NCBI GenBank assembly: GCA_910586925.1
Contig: CAJUKG010000014.1
Span: forward strand, 1-46,520
Reading direction: 5' to 3'
DNA: 46,520 bases
DNA from: an uncultured Christensenellaceae bacterium
GTDB taxonomy: Bacteria > Bacillota > Clostridia > Christensenellales > Pumilibacteraceae
Shown here: positions 23,975 to 32,560 of the stretch, one piece after another
How positions within the stretch are numbered: the stretch's first letter is position 1
Layout of the letters: each line of letters begins with the position of its first letter
Position numbers and translations under genes: made by a program
Notes under the pieces: generated by a model
Seen by the model: only the letters and a program-made list of their open reading frames with translations
Told to the model about the DNA's origin: nothing
Databases searched by the model: none

Positions 23975-26704
23975 TCAATACCTGATAATGCTTCCCGTCG
24001 TGTCGTTCGCCTCGACGACCTCGACGCACGACGGCATTTTTTCGATGAGCGCGCCCGAGTGCGAGATCACGCCCACAAGACAGTCGCGCGACAGCGACTC
24101 GAGCGCGGCGTACACCGTGTCGATAAGCTCGTCGTCGAGAGTGCCGAACCCTTCGTCGAGGAAGAAAAACGCATTGTTCCCGCCCGCCTGCGTGCGTGCG
24201 ATCGCTATGGCGACGGACAGCGACGCGAGGAACAGCTCGCCGCCCGACAGCGTTTCCGTCTTGCGTTGCTTGCCGTTATTGAGAAAGTCGGACACGTAGA
24301 ATCCGTTTTCCTTGTCGTAACCCATGGTGTACTTGCCGCTCGACAGCTCGGATAAAATATCGCTCGCCACCGCCGTAAAGTCGTCTATGTACTCGGCGGC
24401 TACGAAATTGAGCATGGCTTTGCTTTTCGTGATCTCGAAAAGCTCGGCGTATATTTTCGCTTTCTTGACATGCGCGTCGCGTTCCGCGCTCGCCCTGCTC
24501 ATCTTCTCGAGGCTCTGCTCGTGCGCCTTGACCTCGGCTTCGCGCCGTGCGATCTCCGCCTCGTTCGCGGCAACGGTAGCGACGAGCTGCTCGTTTTGCG
24601 CCGTCTTTTCGTTGTACTTTTCCTCGTCGAACTCGGGAAGGTCGATGGGGCAATCGGCTTGCGCGCGCAATAACGATTGCGATAACGCTTCCAAAGCCGC
24701 CGTCGCACGGTCCACACCCGCAGTGAGGTTTTTGCGCCGCGCTTCCACTCTTTCCGCCTCGCGTTCGAGTTCGGACAATGCCTTTTTATGCTCGGCGAGC
24801 AGTCCGTCCGTCTTGCCGCGCACGTCGCCGAGTTCGGCGATAAGATCCGCCGCACGCTTCGCCGTTTCCGCCGCCGCCGTTTCCGCCGCCGCGAGCCGTT
24901 CGCCGGCGAGAGCGCACTCCGCGGCATGCTTGTCCGCCCGATCCTTCGCCGCCGCGAGATTTTTACGTCCGGTCATAGCCGCTTGCAACGCTGTTTTCAA
25001 TTCGGCGTACAGCGCGGGATCGACGTTCATCGCCGCCGCGCTCGCATACAAGCCGTCGCGTTCCGTTTCCGCCGCTTTCTTCTTTTCCTCGGCATGCGCG
25101 TATTCGGTTTTCGCGCGATCGAGCGTCCTTTCGCATTCCGTCTTTTTGACGACCGCATTTTCGTACACCGCGATCGCCGCATCGCATTCCGCCTTGCGTC
25201 CAGCAACGTCGGTATCGCCGCACCCATCGCCGCCGTGCGAGTACCTGCCGCCGCAGACAGGGCATGTATCGCCGTCGCGAAGTTCGGCGCGAACGGCTTG
25301 CGCGTGAGAATTGAGCTGTGCCGCTTCGAGTGCCTGCGCCGCACCGTCGCGTTTTTTCTCCGCCGACGCGACCGCGCTCTCGCACTTGCCGAGTTCCGCC
25401 GCGTACAGCTCTATGGTGCGCAGTTTTTTGTTACAGTCCTCCGCGGCAAGCTCCGCATCTTTTGCTTTGGCGTCCGCCCGCCCGCGCAGTTCGCCGTATC
25501 TGTCCGCTTCGCCCGCAATGTCGCGCTCGACCGAAGCGAGCGTAACGTCGTCCGCCGTCGCGTTCACTTTGGATACTGCCGCCTCGAGAAGCGCGGACCG
25601 CTTGTCCGCACGCCGCGCAATGCCGCGAAACGCGTCGGTACACTTTTCGAATTCGCGTTCCGCCGCTTCGAGAAGCTCGGCGAGTTCTCGGGCGCGGGTC
25701 TTTGCCGCGCGCTCGTCCGCCTTCTGTTTGTCTGCCGCCGCGCGTTTGACCGCCGCGTCGTTTTCGGCGGCAAAACATTCTTTGTCGCGTGCGTTGAGCG
25801 CGACAAGCTCCTCCGACCGCACGCGCATTTTTTCTATCCGTCCGAGAAGTTCGCGGTCTTGATTTTTCTCGAATTCTTCAAGCACCGCTTTCGCATCGTC
25901 AGACTCTTTGCGCTTCGCGTCCTCTTGAAGTTTGAGGTTTTTCACGTTTTCCTGTTTTGTTCGCGCCTCGTTGTATTTGTCGCGCAATGCGGTGAGCGCG
26001 GCAAACTCCGCACGCCCCGCCTCCTCCGATTTCTTGAGCGAGGTGGTTTTGGCTTTGAGCGAAGCGAGTGCGGTTTTCTCCGCCTGCACGGTATCGGCAT
26101 TGACGTCGCCGAACGCTTCCACGAGCTTGCTTTGCGCGTCCGCCGCGCTTTCCTCGGCGTTTCTGCGATCTTTTGCGCGCTTGCTCACCTCGTCGAACCG
26201 CATGAGCGAAAATATCTTGCCCACCGCTATCATCTGCTCGCTCGGCGTTTTTTTCAAAAAGTCGGCGTACTCGCCCTGCTCGAGAAGATATACGTTCTTG
26301 AACTCGCTTTCGTCAAGTCCGACTATATCGCGAATGACCGTGTTTATTTCGCCGACGGCGTTTGCGGCGATCTCACCGTTCTTATAGAGCGTGCACTCGG
26401 TGTTCGCCGTTTTCCGCCCCTGCTTGCACACGATCGAGCGATCGACGGTATACATGTCGCCGTTCTCGATAAAATCGAGCACGACCCGCGCGCGCGTTCG
26501 CGACAGGTTGACTATATCGACGAGCTTGCCCCGACCTATGCCGCCGTACAGCGCGAACATTATGCTGTCGAACACCGTGGTTTTGCCCGCACCCGTCTTG
26601 CCGCTTATGCAAAACAGGTTTGTCCGCCCCACCGCTTCGAAATCGAGCGTTTGCGGATCGGTAAACGAATTTATTCCTTCGATGACTATTCTAATCGGCT
26701 TCAT
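23975..26704 (-). CDS. sbcC: SbcC-type SMC/Rad50-like nuclease subunit
   Basis: This is a 909-residue ATPase of the SbcCD complex, which opens DNA hairpins and processes double-strand ends. The Walker A SGKTGAGKTT is at about residues 34-43. Long coiled coils, very rich in Ala/Glu/Lys, flank the zinc hook CPVCGGRYS near residue 480. The signature TLSGGELFLASLSVAIAIA is near 815, and Walker B with the D-loop, AFFFLDEGFGTLDDE, near 850. The start at 26704 has a GGAGGCG site and overlaps the sbcD stop by 14 bp, which implies coupled translation. The longer frame upstream is the shadow of sbcD. The SLOG/TM gene follows after 18 bp. Confidence 0.94.
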   Translation of the reverse strand: MKPIRIVIEGINSFTDPQTLDFEAVGRTNLFCISGKTGAGKTTVFDSIMFALYGGIGRGKLVDIVNLSRTRARVVLDFIENGDMYTVDRSIVCKQGRKTANTECTLYKNGEIAANAVGEINTVIRDIVGLDESEFKNVYLLEQGEYADFLKKTPSEQMIAVGKIFSLMRFDEVSKRAKDRRNAEESAADAQSKLVEAFGDVNADTVQAEKTALASLKAKTTSLKKSEEAGRAEFAALTALRDKYNEARTKQENVKNLKLQEDAKRKESDDAKAVLEEFEKNQDRELLGRIEKMRVRSEELVALNARDKECFAAENDAAVKRAAADKQKADERAAKTRARELAELLEAAEREFEKCTDAFRGIARRADKRSALLEAAVSKVNATADDVTLASVERDIAGEADRYGELRGRADAKAKDAELAAEDCNKKLRTIELYAAELGKCESAVASAEKKRDGAAQALEAAQLNSHAQAVRAELRDGDTCPVCGGRYSHGGDGCGDTDVAGRKAECDAAIAVYENAVVKKTECERTLDRAKTEYAHAEEKKKAAETERDGLYASAAAMNVDPALYAELKTALQAAMTGRKNLAAAKDRADKHAAECALAGERLAAAETAAAETAKRAADLIAELGDVRGKTDGLLAEHKKALSELEREAERVEARRKNLTAGVDRATAALEALSQSLLRAQADCPIDLPEFDEEKYNEKTAQNEQLVATVAANEAEIARREAEVKAHEQSLEKMSRASAERDAHVKKAKIYAELFEITKSKAMLNFVAAEYIDDFTAVASDILSELSSGKYTMGYDKENGFYVSDFLNNGKQRKTETLSGGELFLASLSVAIAIARTQAGGNNAFFFLDEGFGTLDDELIDTVYAALESLSRDCLVGVISHSGALIEKMPSCVEVVEANDTTGSIIRY

Positions 26705-27899
26705 TCTTCGCCTCCAGCAGTTCGATGAACGCCGCTTTAAGTTCGGCGGACGGCTGTTTATCGCGGATATGCTTATAGTACAAATCGAAAAGCTCGCCGT
26801 CCGACAAATGCGCCCGACGTTCCGTCTGCGCGCGGTTGTTTTGTGTGGATACGACGACCAAGTCGTTGTATGCGGGGTGCGATCTGATCTTCGCCGCCTC
26901 GTCCTTTCCGAGCGGTTCGCCTCCGTACTTGATCCGCACATACTCGCAGGAATGTGCGTCGAGCTTGCTCATGCACTCGTCGAAACTCGTCGCTTCCACT
27001 TCAAACAGTTTTTTGCCCGAAGCGAGCACGTGCTGTGCGACGGTGCGTTTAACGGTGTCGATGATATTTACCGACTTCGTGCGCCCCTCGTCGTACGCGT
27101 ATTGAAGCGGCGACCCGCAATATTCCGCGATCGGCGATTTGCATACCTTTAAGTGCTTGTGCACGTGCCCGAGCGCGACGTAATCGGGCGAAGCGGGCAG
27201 AACGTCCGAAGGCAGTGCCGTAAGCCCGCCGAGCGCGTCGGCGTCTGCCGATTTGGACAAAAACAAATGCGTGCACAGAATTTTATAACTGTCGGCGTCG
27301 AAAAACTCGCACGCCTTTTCGAGCGCGAGCTTGACCCGTTCCGCATACGAAAGCGAATAGTCCTGCTCGTACCAACGTTTAAGCCTGCTCTCTGCGGGGT
27401 ACGGCACAAGCGCGATGTCGCATTTCTCATCGCCTTTTGCGACGCGCACGCCGCCGAACGCGCCCGAAAGCCGTATACGCTGTTTTTGCATATAGTCCAC
27501 CGCGTCGGCGAGCGCGAGTATGGACGGAGGCGGCGCGGCTTCCGAAAACGACTCGGCGTCGTATCCCGAATAGTCGAGTTCGCCCGCAAGAACTATGCCG
27601 AGCCTGTCGGCGAGCGCGCGCGCCGCGCACAGCCGCCGTTCGTCGTCGTGATTGCCTGCAAGCGCGATGACGGCGCGCCCGTTCATTGTGAGCGTGCGCA
27701 TACTGCGGTAGAACACGCGTTCCGCTTCGGCGGGCGGCACCGACGCGTCGAACACGTCGCCCGCAATCAGAACGACGTCGATATCCTCGGCGTCGCAAAG
27801 CGCGGTCAGCTCGAGAATGAGCGCGCACTGCTCGTCCAGCCTGTCCGCTTTATTGAGTTTCTTGCCTAAATGCAGGTCTGCCGTATGAAGTATTTTCAT
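26691..27899 (-). CDS. sbcD: SbcD/Mre11-type exonuclease subunit
   Basis: This is a 402-residue metallophosphatase-fold nuclease. The conserved motifs are ILHTADLHLGK (about 3-13), IAGDVFD (45-51), ALAGNHD (79-85), CTHLFLS and ALGHVHKH. The C-terminal capping domain contains CGSPLQYAYDE. It partners SbcC in cutting hairpins and DNA ends. The start at 27899 has GGGAGAG; the in-frame start at 27992 is upstream of the promoter -10 and is rejected. It is the first gene of sbcD-sbcC-SLOG/TM. Confidence 0.94.
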   Translation of the reverse strand: MKILHTADLHLGKKLNKADRLDEQCALILELTALCDAEDIDVVLIAGDVFDASVPPAEAERVFYRSMRTLTMNGRAVIALAGNHDDERRLCAARALADRLGIVLAGELDYSGYDAESFSEAAPPPSILALADAVDYMQKQRIRLSGAFGGVRVAKGDEKCDIALVPYPAESRLKRWYEQDYSLSYAERVKLALEKACEFFDADSYKILCTHLFLSKSADADALGGLTALPSDVLPASPDYVALGHVHKHLKVCKSPIAEYCGSPLQYAYDEGRTKSVNIIDTVKRTVAQHVLASGKKLFEVEATSFDECMSKLDAHSCEYVRIKYGGEPLGKDEAAKIRSHPAYNDLVVVSTQNNRAQTERRAHLSDGELFDLYYKHIRDKQPSAELKAAFIELLEAKNEAD

Positions 27900-27939
27900 A
27901 AACTCTCCCAACCTTTTTGCGGGACTTTCCCGAAAACAG

Positions 27940-27968
27940 TTGATAAATTCTCCCAATAATGTTATTAT
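27940..27968 (+). promoter_or_regulatory. Promoter of dnaD-dnaI
   Basis: TTGATA (27940-27945), a 17-nt spacer and TATTAT (27963-27968). The -10 box occupies the same base pairs as the -10 box of the opposite sbcD promoter, shifted by one. Confidence 0.72.
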
Positions 27969-27992
27969 AGTACAAACCGATAAATTTTTCAA
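27964..27992 (-). promoter_or_regulatory. Promoter of sbcD-sbcC-SLOG
   Basis: On the minus strand TTGAAA (27992-27987), a 17-nt spacer and TATAAT (27969-27964). It overlaps the divergent dnaD promoter, so only one can form an open complex at a time. Confidence 0.8.
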
Positions 27993-28009
27993 GCAAATGA
28001 GGCAGAAGA

Positions 28010-29419
28010 ATGTTCAAACTCTCGTCGGAGGCAAGTCTGGACGGTGCTATTACCGTCGAAAATAAATTCATAGTCGAGTACATGCCGTACGCCGACGGCG
28101 ATTACGTAAAGGTCTATCTCTACGCGCTTTCGCTCGCCGCGAGAAAATCGGACAGCGACGACAGCGTGGAACGGCTTGCGCGGCGGCTCGATCTCGATAT
28201 TGCGACCGTCGACGCCGCAATAGAGTATTGGAGCGAGCTGGGGCTTATGTCGCGGCTCGGCGACGACGTGTGTTTCTTCTCCACCCGCACCGCACGCCCG
28301 AAAATCAAAAAGTTCGACGTGGACAAGTATCGCGAATTCAACCGCCGCGCACAGCTGTATATCGCCGCGCGGCAAATCTCCCCCAACGAGTACAACGAAT
28401 ATTATTCGTTCATGGAAAAGCTCAATTTCGAATGGCAGGCAATGGTACTCACCGTCAAATACTGCGTCGACCTTAAGGGCGACGACGTATCGGCGGCATA
28501 CATTCTGTCCGTCGCCCGCAATCTCGCGCAGGACGGCTACCGCACAGCCGACGCCGTCGGCGAACGGCTCGACGAATACGGCGTATACTACAAAGATCTG
28601 TGCGCCATACTCGGAGTGATGGGCGGCAAACGCCCCGACCACGAAGCGGTGCAGTTCTATAAAAAATGGCGGATAGCGTACCGCTTCGATTTCGACACCG
28701 TATACCATGTCGCGCAGGGCATCAAGCGCGGCGGCGCGGCGGTGCTCGACGTTAAACTGACGCAATACCACGAGCAAGGTCTTACAACAATCGAGCTTAT
28801 CGACAAATACGAGAACGAACGCAAAGAACTGCTCAAACTGACTAAATCCGTCAACAAAGCACTCGGACTGTATTACGATGCGGTCGACCCCGAAATAGTC
28901 ACTTACATCAAGCCGTGGCTCAATCTCGGCTTTACAGGTCCCGCTATCCTCGCCGCCGCCGATTACTGCATGCGCAACGACATGCGGCGGCTGTCCGACC
29001 TCGACGCCGTGCTCCGCGACATGTTCGCAAAAGGCATCGTCACCGAACAAGCGGTAAAAGACAGCATAATCAACGAGAACAGGTTCGACGCAGCGATCAA
29101 AAAACTTCTCGACCTGTTCGCCGTAAAAGGCGCGGTACGCGAAACGCATCGCGCGTACTATGCGAATTGGGTGGAAAACTTCGCGTTCGGCTCCGACATA
29201 ATAGATTATGCCGCGTCGCTCGCCGTCGGCAAAGCCAACCCGTTCGCGTACATGAATTCGATAATGCTCGGTTGGCACAACGCGGGACTGACGTCGCTCG
29301 AACAGGCGAAATCGACGTCCGCGGCTCCCGTCGCTCCGCCGAGCGGTATCGTCTACGAGAAATACACCGCCGACGAACTGAACAAGCTGCTTACCGTCGT
29401 CACGGAGGACGATGACTGA
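28010..29419 (+). CDS. DnaD-domain primosomal protein (DnaB/DnaD type)
   Basis: This 469-residue protein begins with an N-terminal winged-helix-like region (YVKVYLYALSLAARKSD ... LARRLDLDIATVDAAIEYWSELGLM). At least two DnaD/DnaB_2-type helical domains follow (about 110-185 and 275-350), with YxxxxxMxN/YCxxxG-like motifs such as YILSVARNLAQDGYRT and ILAAADYCMRNDMRRLSDLDAVL. In Bacillota such proteins load the replicative helicase during initiation and restart. The start has TGAGGCAG. Its stop TGA and the ATG of the DnaI-like gene share one base (TGATG), so the two are translated together. Confidence 0.85.
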   Translation: MFKLSSEASLDGAITVENKFIVEYMPYADGDYVKVYLYALSLAARKSDSDDSVERLARRLDLDIATVDAAIEYWSELGLMSRLGDDVCFFSTRTARPKIKKFDVDKYREFNRRAQLYIAARQISPNEYNEYYSFMEKLNFEWQAMVLTVKYCVDLKGDDVSAAYILSVARNLAQDGYRTADAVGERLDEYGVYYKDLCAILGVMGGKRPDHEAVQFYKKWRIAYRFDFDTVYHVAQGIKRGGAAVLDVKLTQYHEQGLTTIELIDKYENERKELLKLTKSVNKALGLYYDAVDPEIVTYIKPWLNLGFTGPAILAAADYCMRNDMRRLSDLDAVLRDMFAKGIVTEQAVKDSIINENRFDAAIKKLLDLFAVKGAVRETHRAYYANWVENFAFGSDIIDYAASLAVGKANPFAYMNSIMLGWHNAGLTSLEQAKSTSAAPVAPPSGIVYEKYTADELNKLLTVVTEDDD

Positions 29420-30306
29420 TGAACGATTACAAATACGCCGTAAAACAAATAACCGACGCCCGTCGCGCCGAACTCGATGCGGGATTGCAACGGTGGCGCG
29501 ACGCGCTCGCGGCATACCCGCAACTTGCAAAGGCGCACGCCGAATACCAACGCCAAGCGATAGAGAAAGCTCAAGGCAAACCCAACTCGCTCGACGCCGC
29601 GCGCGAAAAGCTGTACGCGGCGGCGAAAAAACTCGGCATTAGAAAAGAGCTTATCACCCCGCCCTGCAAATGCGAAAAATGCAACGATACGGGCTACGCG
29701 GACGGCAGGTACTGCTCGTGCGTAATAAAACGCGTCATCTCCGCCAACGCGCACAACCTCGTTTTGCCACAAACCGATTTTACAGCCGCGAAAAAAACCG
29801 CGCCCAAAGCGATCGCCAAACTGTACGCGACGGCGCAGAAATATATCGACGACTTCCCGAACAACGCCAAACCGTTCTTTATAATGTTCGGCTCGTCCGG
29901 CACGGGCAAAACCGTACTCGCTTCCGCCATAGCGACCGCCGTCATGCAAAAAGGCGGCGCGGTCGTAACCGTCAGCGCGTTCGATTTCGTGAAACGCGCA
30001 AAAGAATACCACACGCAGTTCGCGATAGACGACTACACCGACCTTTTCACCCCCATGCTCGATTGCGACTTGCTGTGCATCGACGACCTCGGCACCGAAA
30101 CACTGCTCAAGAACGTCACGCGCGAATACCTGTACACCGTGATCAACGAGCGGTGGCTGCGCAAAAAGCATACCGTAATAACGACCAACCTCACCGCCGA
30201 ATCGCTCCTCGCACGGTACGGCGAAGCGATCGCGTCGCGGCTTATGGACAAGAACACTTCGGGCTGTTACCTGCTCGTCGCCGCGAATAAGCGATTGAGC
30301 GGATAA
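29419..30306 (+). CDS. Helicase loader, DnaC/DnaI-like AAA+ ATPase
   Basis: This 295-residue protein has a coiled N-terminal part. A zinc-binding segment with Cys83, Cys85, Cys88, Cys99 and Cys101 (PPCKCEKCNDTGYADGRYCSC, about residues 81-101) comes next. The AAA+ domain has Walker A FGSSGTGKT (157-165), Walker B LLCIDDLG (about 217), sensor 1 VITTNLT and an arginine-finger region ASRLMD. It would load the replicative helicase together with the adjoining DnaD-type protein. Relatives include the IstB transposition helpers, but no transposase is nearby and the DnaD partner argues for the primosome. The start overlaps the dnaD-like stop by one base. Confidence 0.9.
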   Translation: MNDYKYAVKQITDARRAELDAGLQRWRDALAAYPQLAKAHAEYQRQAIEKAQGKPNSLDAAREKLYAAAKKLGIRKELITPPCKCEKCNDTGYADGRYCSCVIKRVISANAHNLVLPQTDFTAAKKTAPKAIAKLYATAQKYIDDFPNNAKPFFIMFGSSGTGKTVLASAIATAVMQKGGAVVTVSAFDFVKRAKEYHTQFAIDDYTDLFTPMLDCDLLCIDDLGTETLLKNVTREYLYTVINERWLRKKHTVITTNLTAESLLARYGEAIASRLMDKNTSGCYLLVAANKRLSG

Positions 30307-30342
30307 AACGAATGACACCGTGCGTCGCCTATATTTCGGCAT

Positions 30343-30382
30343 AAAAATTGCGATCGAATAATTTTACTCGACCGCAATTTTT
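30343..30382. terminator. Bidirectional terminator of dnaI and the DUF885 gene
   Basis: AAAAATTGCGATCGA (30343-30357) pairs with TCGACCGCAATTTTT (30368-30382) with one A-C mismatch and a 10-nt loop. It has T-runs on both strands and separates convergent genes. Confidence 0.85.
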
Positions 30383-30411
30383 AATTGTTAATTTTTAATT
30401 CTTAATTATTT
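30381..30411. repeat. TTAATT-type tandem repeat after the terminator
   Basis: TTAATTG, TTAATTT, TTAATTC and TTAATTA units follow the terminator hairpin directly and run up to the stop codon of the minus-strand DUF885 gene. Confidence 0.7.
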
Positions 30412-32290
30412 ACTTTACGTATTCGCTCGTTATGTCGATGGCGCGGTCGAGAGTGGGACCCATGCCTTCGGCGAGGAGCAGTTTGTTGAACTCGACTTCG
30501 CTATACTTGCCGCCGAGTTCATCTCTTGCTATATCGTGAAGTTCGAGCATGATGTACATGCCGTAACCGTAAGGCACGTACGCGCACGGCATGCCCGAAA
30601 GCGCGCCGACAAGCTCGACTACTTCCGCATAAGCGGCGTCGTACTCCTCTTGCGTTTCATAATCCTCGGGGTCGCCGACGAAGTCGTTCGCCGTCATGCC
30701 GAAATAGTTGACCGACATATCGAGAAGGGTCGAGTATATGTAATTGACAGCCTTGTCGAGCCGCAAATATTCGCAGTATATCGCGAGCGCGGGATCGTCC
30801 GTCGTTTTGGCTATGTTGTCGAAAATGGTCGCGGCGGCATAGTTAGCCCAGCCCTCGCTGAACGATTGGCAGATCGACAGCCTGCCCATTATGCGAAAAC
30901 CCGCTTCCTTGGCGGCGACCGAAGCGTACAAGTGACCTGGATACCCCTCGTGCGCGATGACGAACAACAGCTCGCCGAACGACGACGCGAGCGCGTTGGG
31001 ATTGACCGTTACGCTTTCCACCGCTTCGGGATTGTCGACGGGCGACTGCAGGTAGTACGCGAGCGCGGACGAGAAATCGGCTACGGTTTCGTCCATTATC
31101 TTGAAAGTGATCTCGGGCATCGACTGCAGATCGGGCACAACCGATTTCGCCGCGCTCTGAAGATACGTCATCATTTCTTCGGGCGTGTCGAGATCGAGTA
31201 TCGCTTTGCCGCCGTCGATATACGCCTGTACCGCGGCATATGTTTCGGGGTCGGTCGTTTTAAGCGCGTCTATGCGCGCTTCCACCGCCTCGAGCTTCAA
31301 CGTGTATTCGGAGAACGCGTCCGCAAGCTCGTTTTGCGCCGCGCGGACGGTCTTTTTTTTCATGCCCGTTCTGTTGTAGAACAGCCATTCGTAATACGCT
31401 CTGCCCGCCTCGCCGTAGCTGCCGAGATAGCTCTTGCCGACGGCGTCCGACGCACCTTTGTAGGCTTCGAGGTCTTGCGACAGTCGCCCGACGCCTTCCA
31501 TAAAATAATCGGTGAGCGCGGCGGAATAATACTGTTTGTATTCTGCTTTTTTCGTGGCGGTGAGGAAATCCGCACCGTCTATTTTCTTGTTCGCGAACTC
31601 GTAAAGATAATAGTCGTCGCCCGCTTCCACTATGCCGTTCAGGTAGTCCTGCATTGCGCAAATCGTGTAGTCGTAAAGCGGATACCCTTCTTCGATACGC
31701 ACCTTCGCGAAATCGTCGTACGTCGCGAACGCCGAGCGCGTGGACTTCGTTATCGTCAAAAGGTCATTGACGTCGTCCTCGTTGCGGAACGCGTAGTTCT
31801 CGAAACTGCTCGCGAAATCCGCCACGTACCCGCCTTCGTCGGATATGTACGATCCGCCGAACAGCGAGAACTCGTACGCATACGGCGAACCGTAATATTT
31901 GACGTACGTACTCAACATAAATTCAAGACTGCGGTACTTCGCCGCATCAACGTCGGACAAGCGCGAAACGTTGATCGTTCCGAGTTCGTCGTACAGCATT
32001 TCGAATGCGTCCGCAACGTCGGCAATATCGCTGCGTCTGATCTGCGAATACGAATACCATTCGGGCATGCTCTCGCGCACGTAACCGAAAGTTCCGCTCG
32101 GATCGACGCTGACCACGTTCCACGTAACGGCGTCGTCGCCCATGACGAAAAGTTCCATTTCGTCGAGCAAGGTGTGAAACTTGACCGCCGACATGCTCGG
32201 CGTGCCCGCGCAGCCCATAAGCCCCGCACCCACGCCGACGACAGCCGCAACGAGCGACAGCGCGAACGCCGTTTTCTTCATTCTTCGCAT
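30410..32290 (-). CDS. DUF885-family lipoprotein (M32/M3-like zinc peptidase relative)
   Basis: This 626-residue protein has a lipobox (GAGLMGC), so it is membrane-anchored outside the cell. The body matches the DUF885 family. It shows the split zinc motif HEGYPGH at about residues 447-453 and the downstream Glu in FSEGWANY (about 477-484), the same layout as HEXXH-type carboxypeptidases with an inserted residue, plus MKKKTV and YGYGMYIMLELHD. It is probably a secreted zinc-dependent peptidase. The start at 32290 has AAAGGAG with a 5-nt gap. A consensus promoter lies upstream and a terminator downstream, so it is a single-gene unit. Confidence 0.85.
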   Translation of the reverse strand: MRRMKKTAFALSLVAAVVGVGAGLMGCAGTPSMSAVKFHTLLDEMELFVMGDDAVTWNVVSVDPSGTFGYVRESMPEWYSYSQIRRSDIADVADAFEMLYDELGTINVSRLSDVDAAKYRSLEFMLSTYVKYYGSPYAYEFSLFGGSYISDEGGYVADFASSFENYAFRNEDDVNDLLTITKSTRSAFATYDDFAKVRIEEGYPLYDYTICAMQDYLNGIVEAGDDYYLYEFANKKIDGADFLTATKKAEYKQYYSAALTDYFMEGVGRLSQDLEAYKGASDAVGKSYLGSYGEAGRAYYEWLFYNRTGMKKKTVRAAQNELADAFSEYTLKLEAVEARIDALKTTDPETYAAVQAYIDGGKAILDLDTPEEMMTYLQSAAKSVVPDLQSMPEITFKIMDETVADFSSALAYYLQSPVDNPEAVESVTVNPNALASSFGELLFVIAHEGYPGHLYASVAAKEAGFRIMGRLSICQSFSEGWANYAAATIFDNIAKTTDDPALAIYCEYLRLDKAVNYIYSTLLDMSVNYFGMTANDFVGDPEDYETQEEYDAAYAEVVELVGALSGMPCAYVPYGYGMYIMLELHDIARDELGGKYSEVEFNKLLLAEGMGPTLDRAIDITSEYVK

Positions 32291-32370
32291 ACATACTCCT
32301 TTGCCGACGGCACTCGCCGACAATATGATTTATATTCGGCATACGCCGTAAAATCGCGTGTACCAACATA

Positions 32371-32399
32371 ATTATATATTATCCGAAATAATTCGTCAA
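32371..32399 (-). promoter_or_regulatory. Promoter of the DUF885 gene
   Basis: On the minus strand TTGACG (32399-32394), a 17-nt spacer and TATAAT (32376-32371). A 7-bp dyad TTTCAAA-N7-TTTGAAA (32418-32438) lies just upstream of the -35 box and could bind a regulator. The remainder of the 266-bp gap holds no gene. Confidence 0.82.
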
Positions 32400-32496
32400 T
32401 AGTTTTGTACGAAAAAATTTCAAACGCAATTTTTGAAACGGCGCAATTCGGTCGTTGCGAATTTTGCAACAACTGCAAGCATAATATTTTTCAAAC

Positions 32497-32532
32497 AAAA
32501 TCGAGAATAGAATATAATCTATCCTCGATTTT
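32497..32532. terminator. Terminator after the lactaldehyde reductase gene
   Basis: AAAATCGAG (32497-32505) pairs with CTCGATTTT (32524-32532), with TAGA/TCTA extending the stem inward. On the minus strand it is followed by a T-rich run. Confidence 0.8.
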
Positions 32533-32560
32533 TAATTATTAATTGTTAATTGTTAATTAT
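32531..32560. repeat. TTAATTA/TTAATTG tandem repeat
   Basis: The repeat is TTAATTATTAATTG and further copies up to the stop codon of the minus-strand gene. It is the third copy in the window of the same heptad family, again between a terminator hairpin and a stop codon. Confidence 0.75.

Noticed and set aside
28010..30306. DnaD and DnaI-like genes as prophage remnants
   Set aside because: No integrase, structural or lysis genes are present; gene lengths are normal and the neighbours are chromosomal genes.
29419..30306. IstB insertion-sequence helper
   Set aside because: No istA-type transposase or terminal inverted repeats flank it, and it has the zinc segment and DnaD neighbour of a helicase loader.
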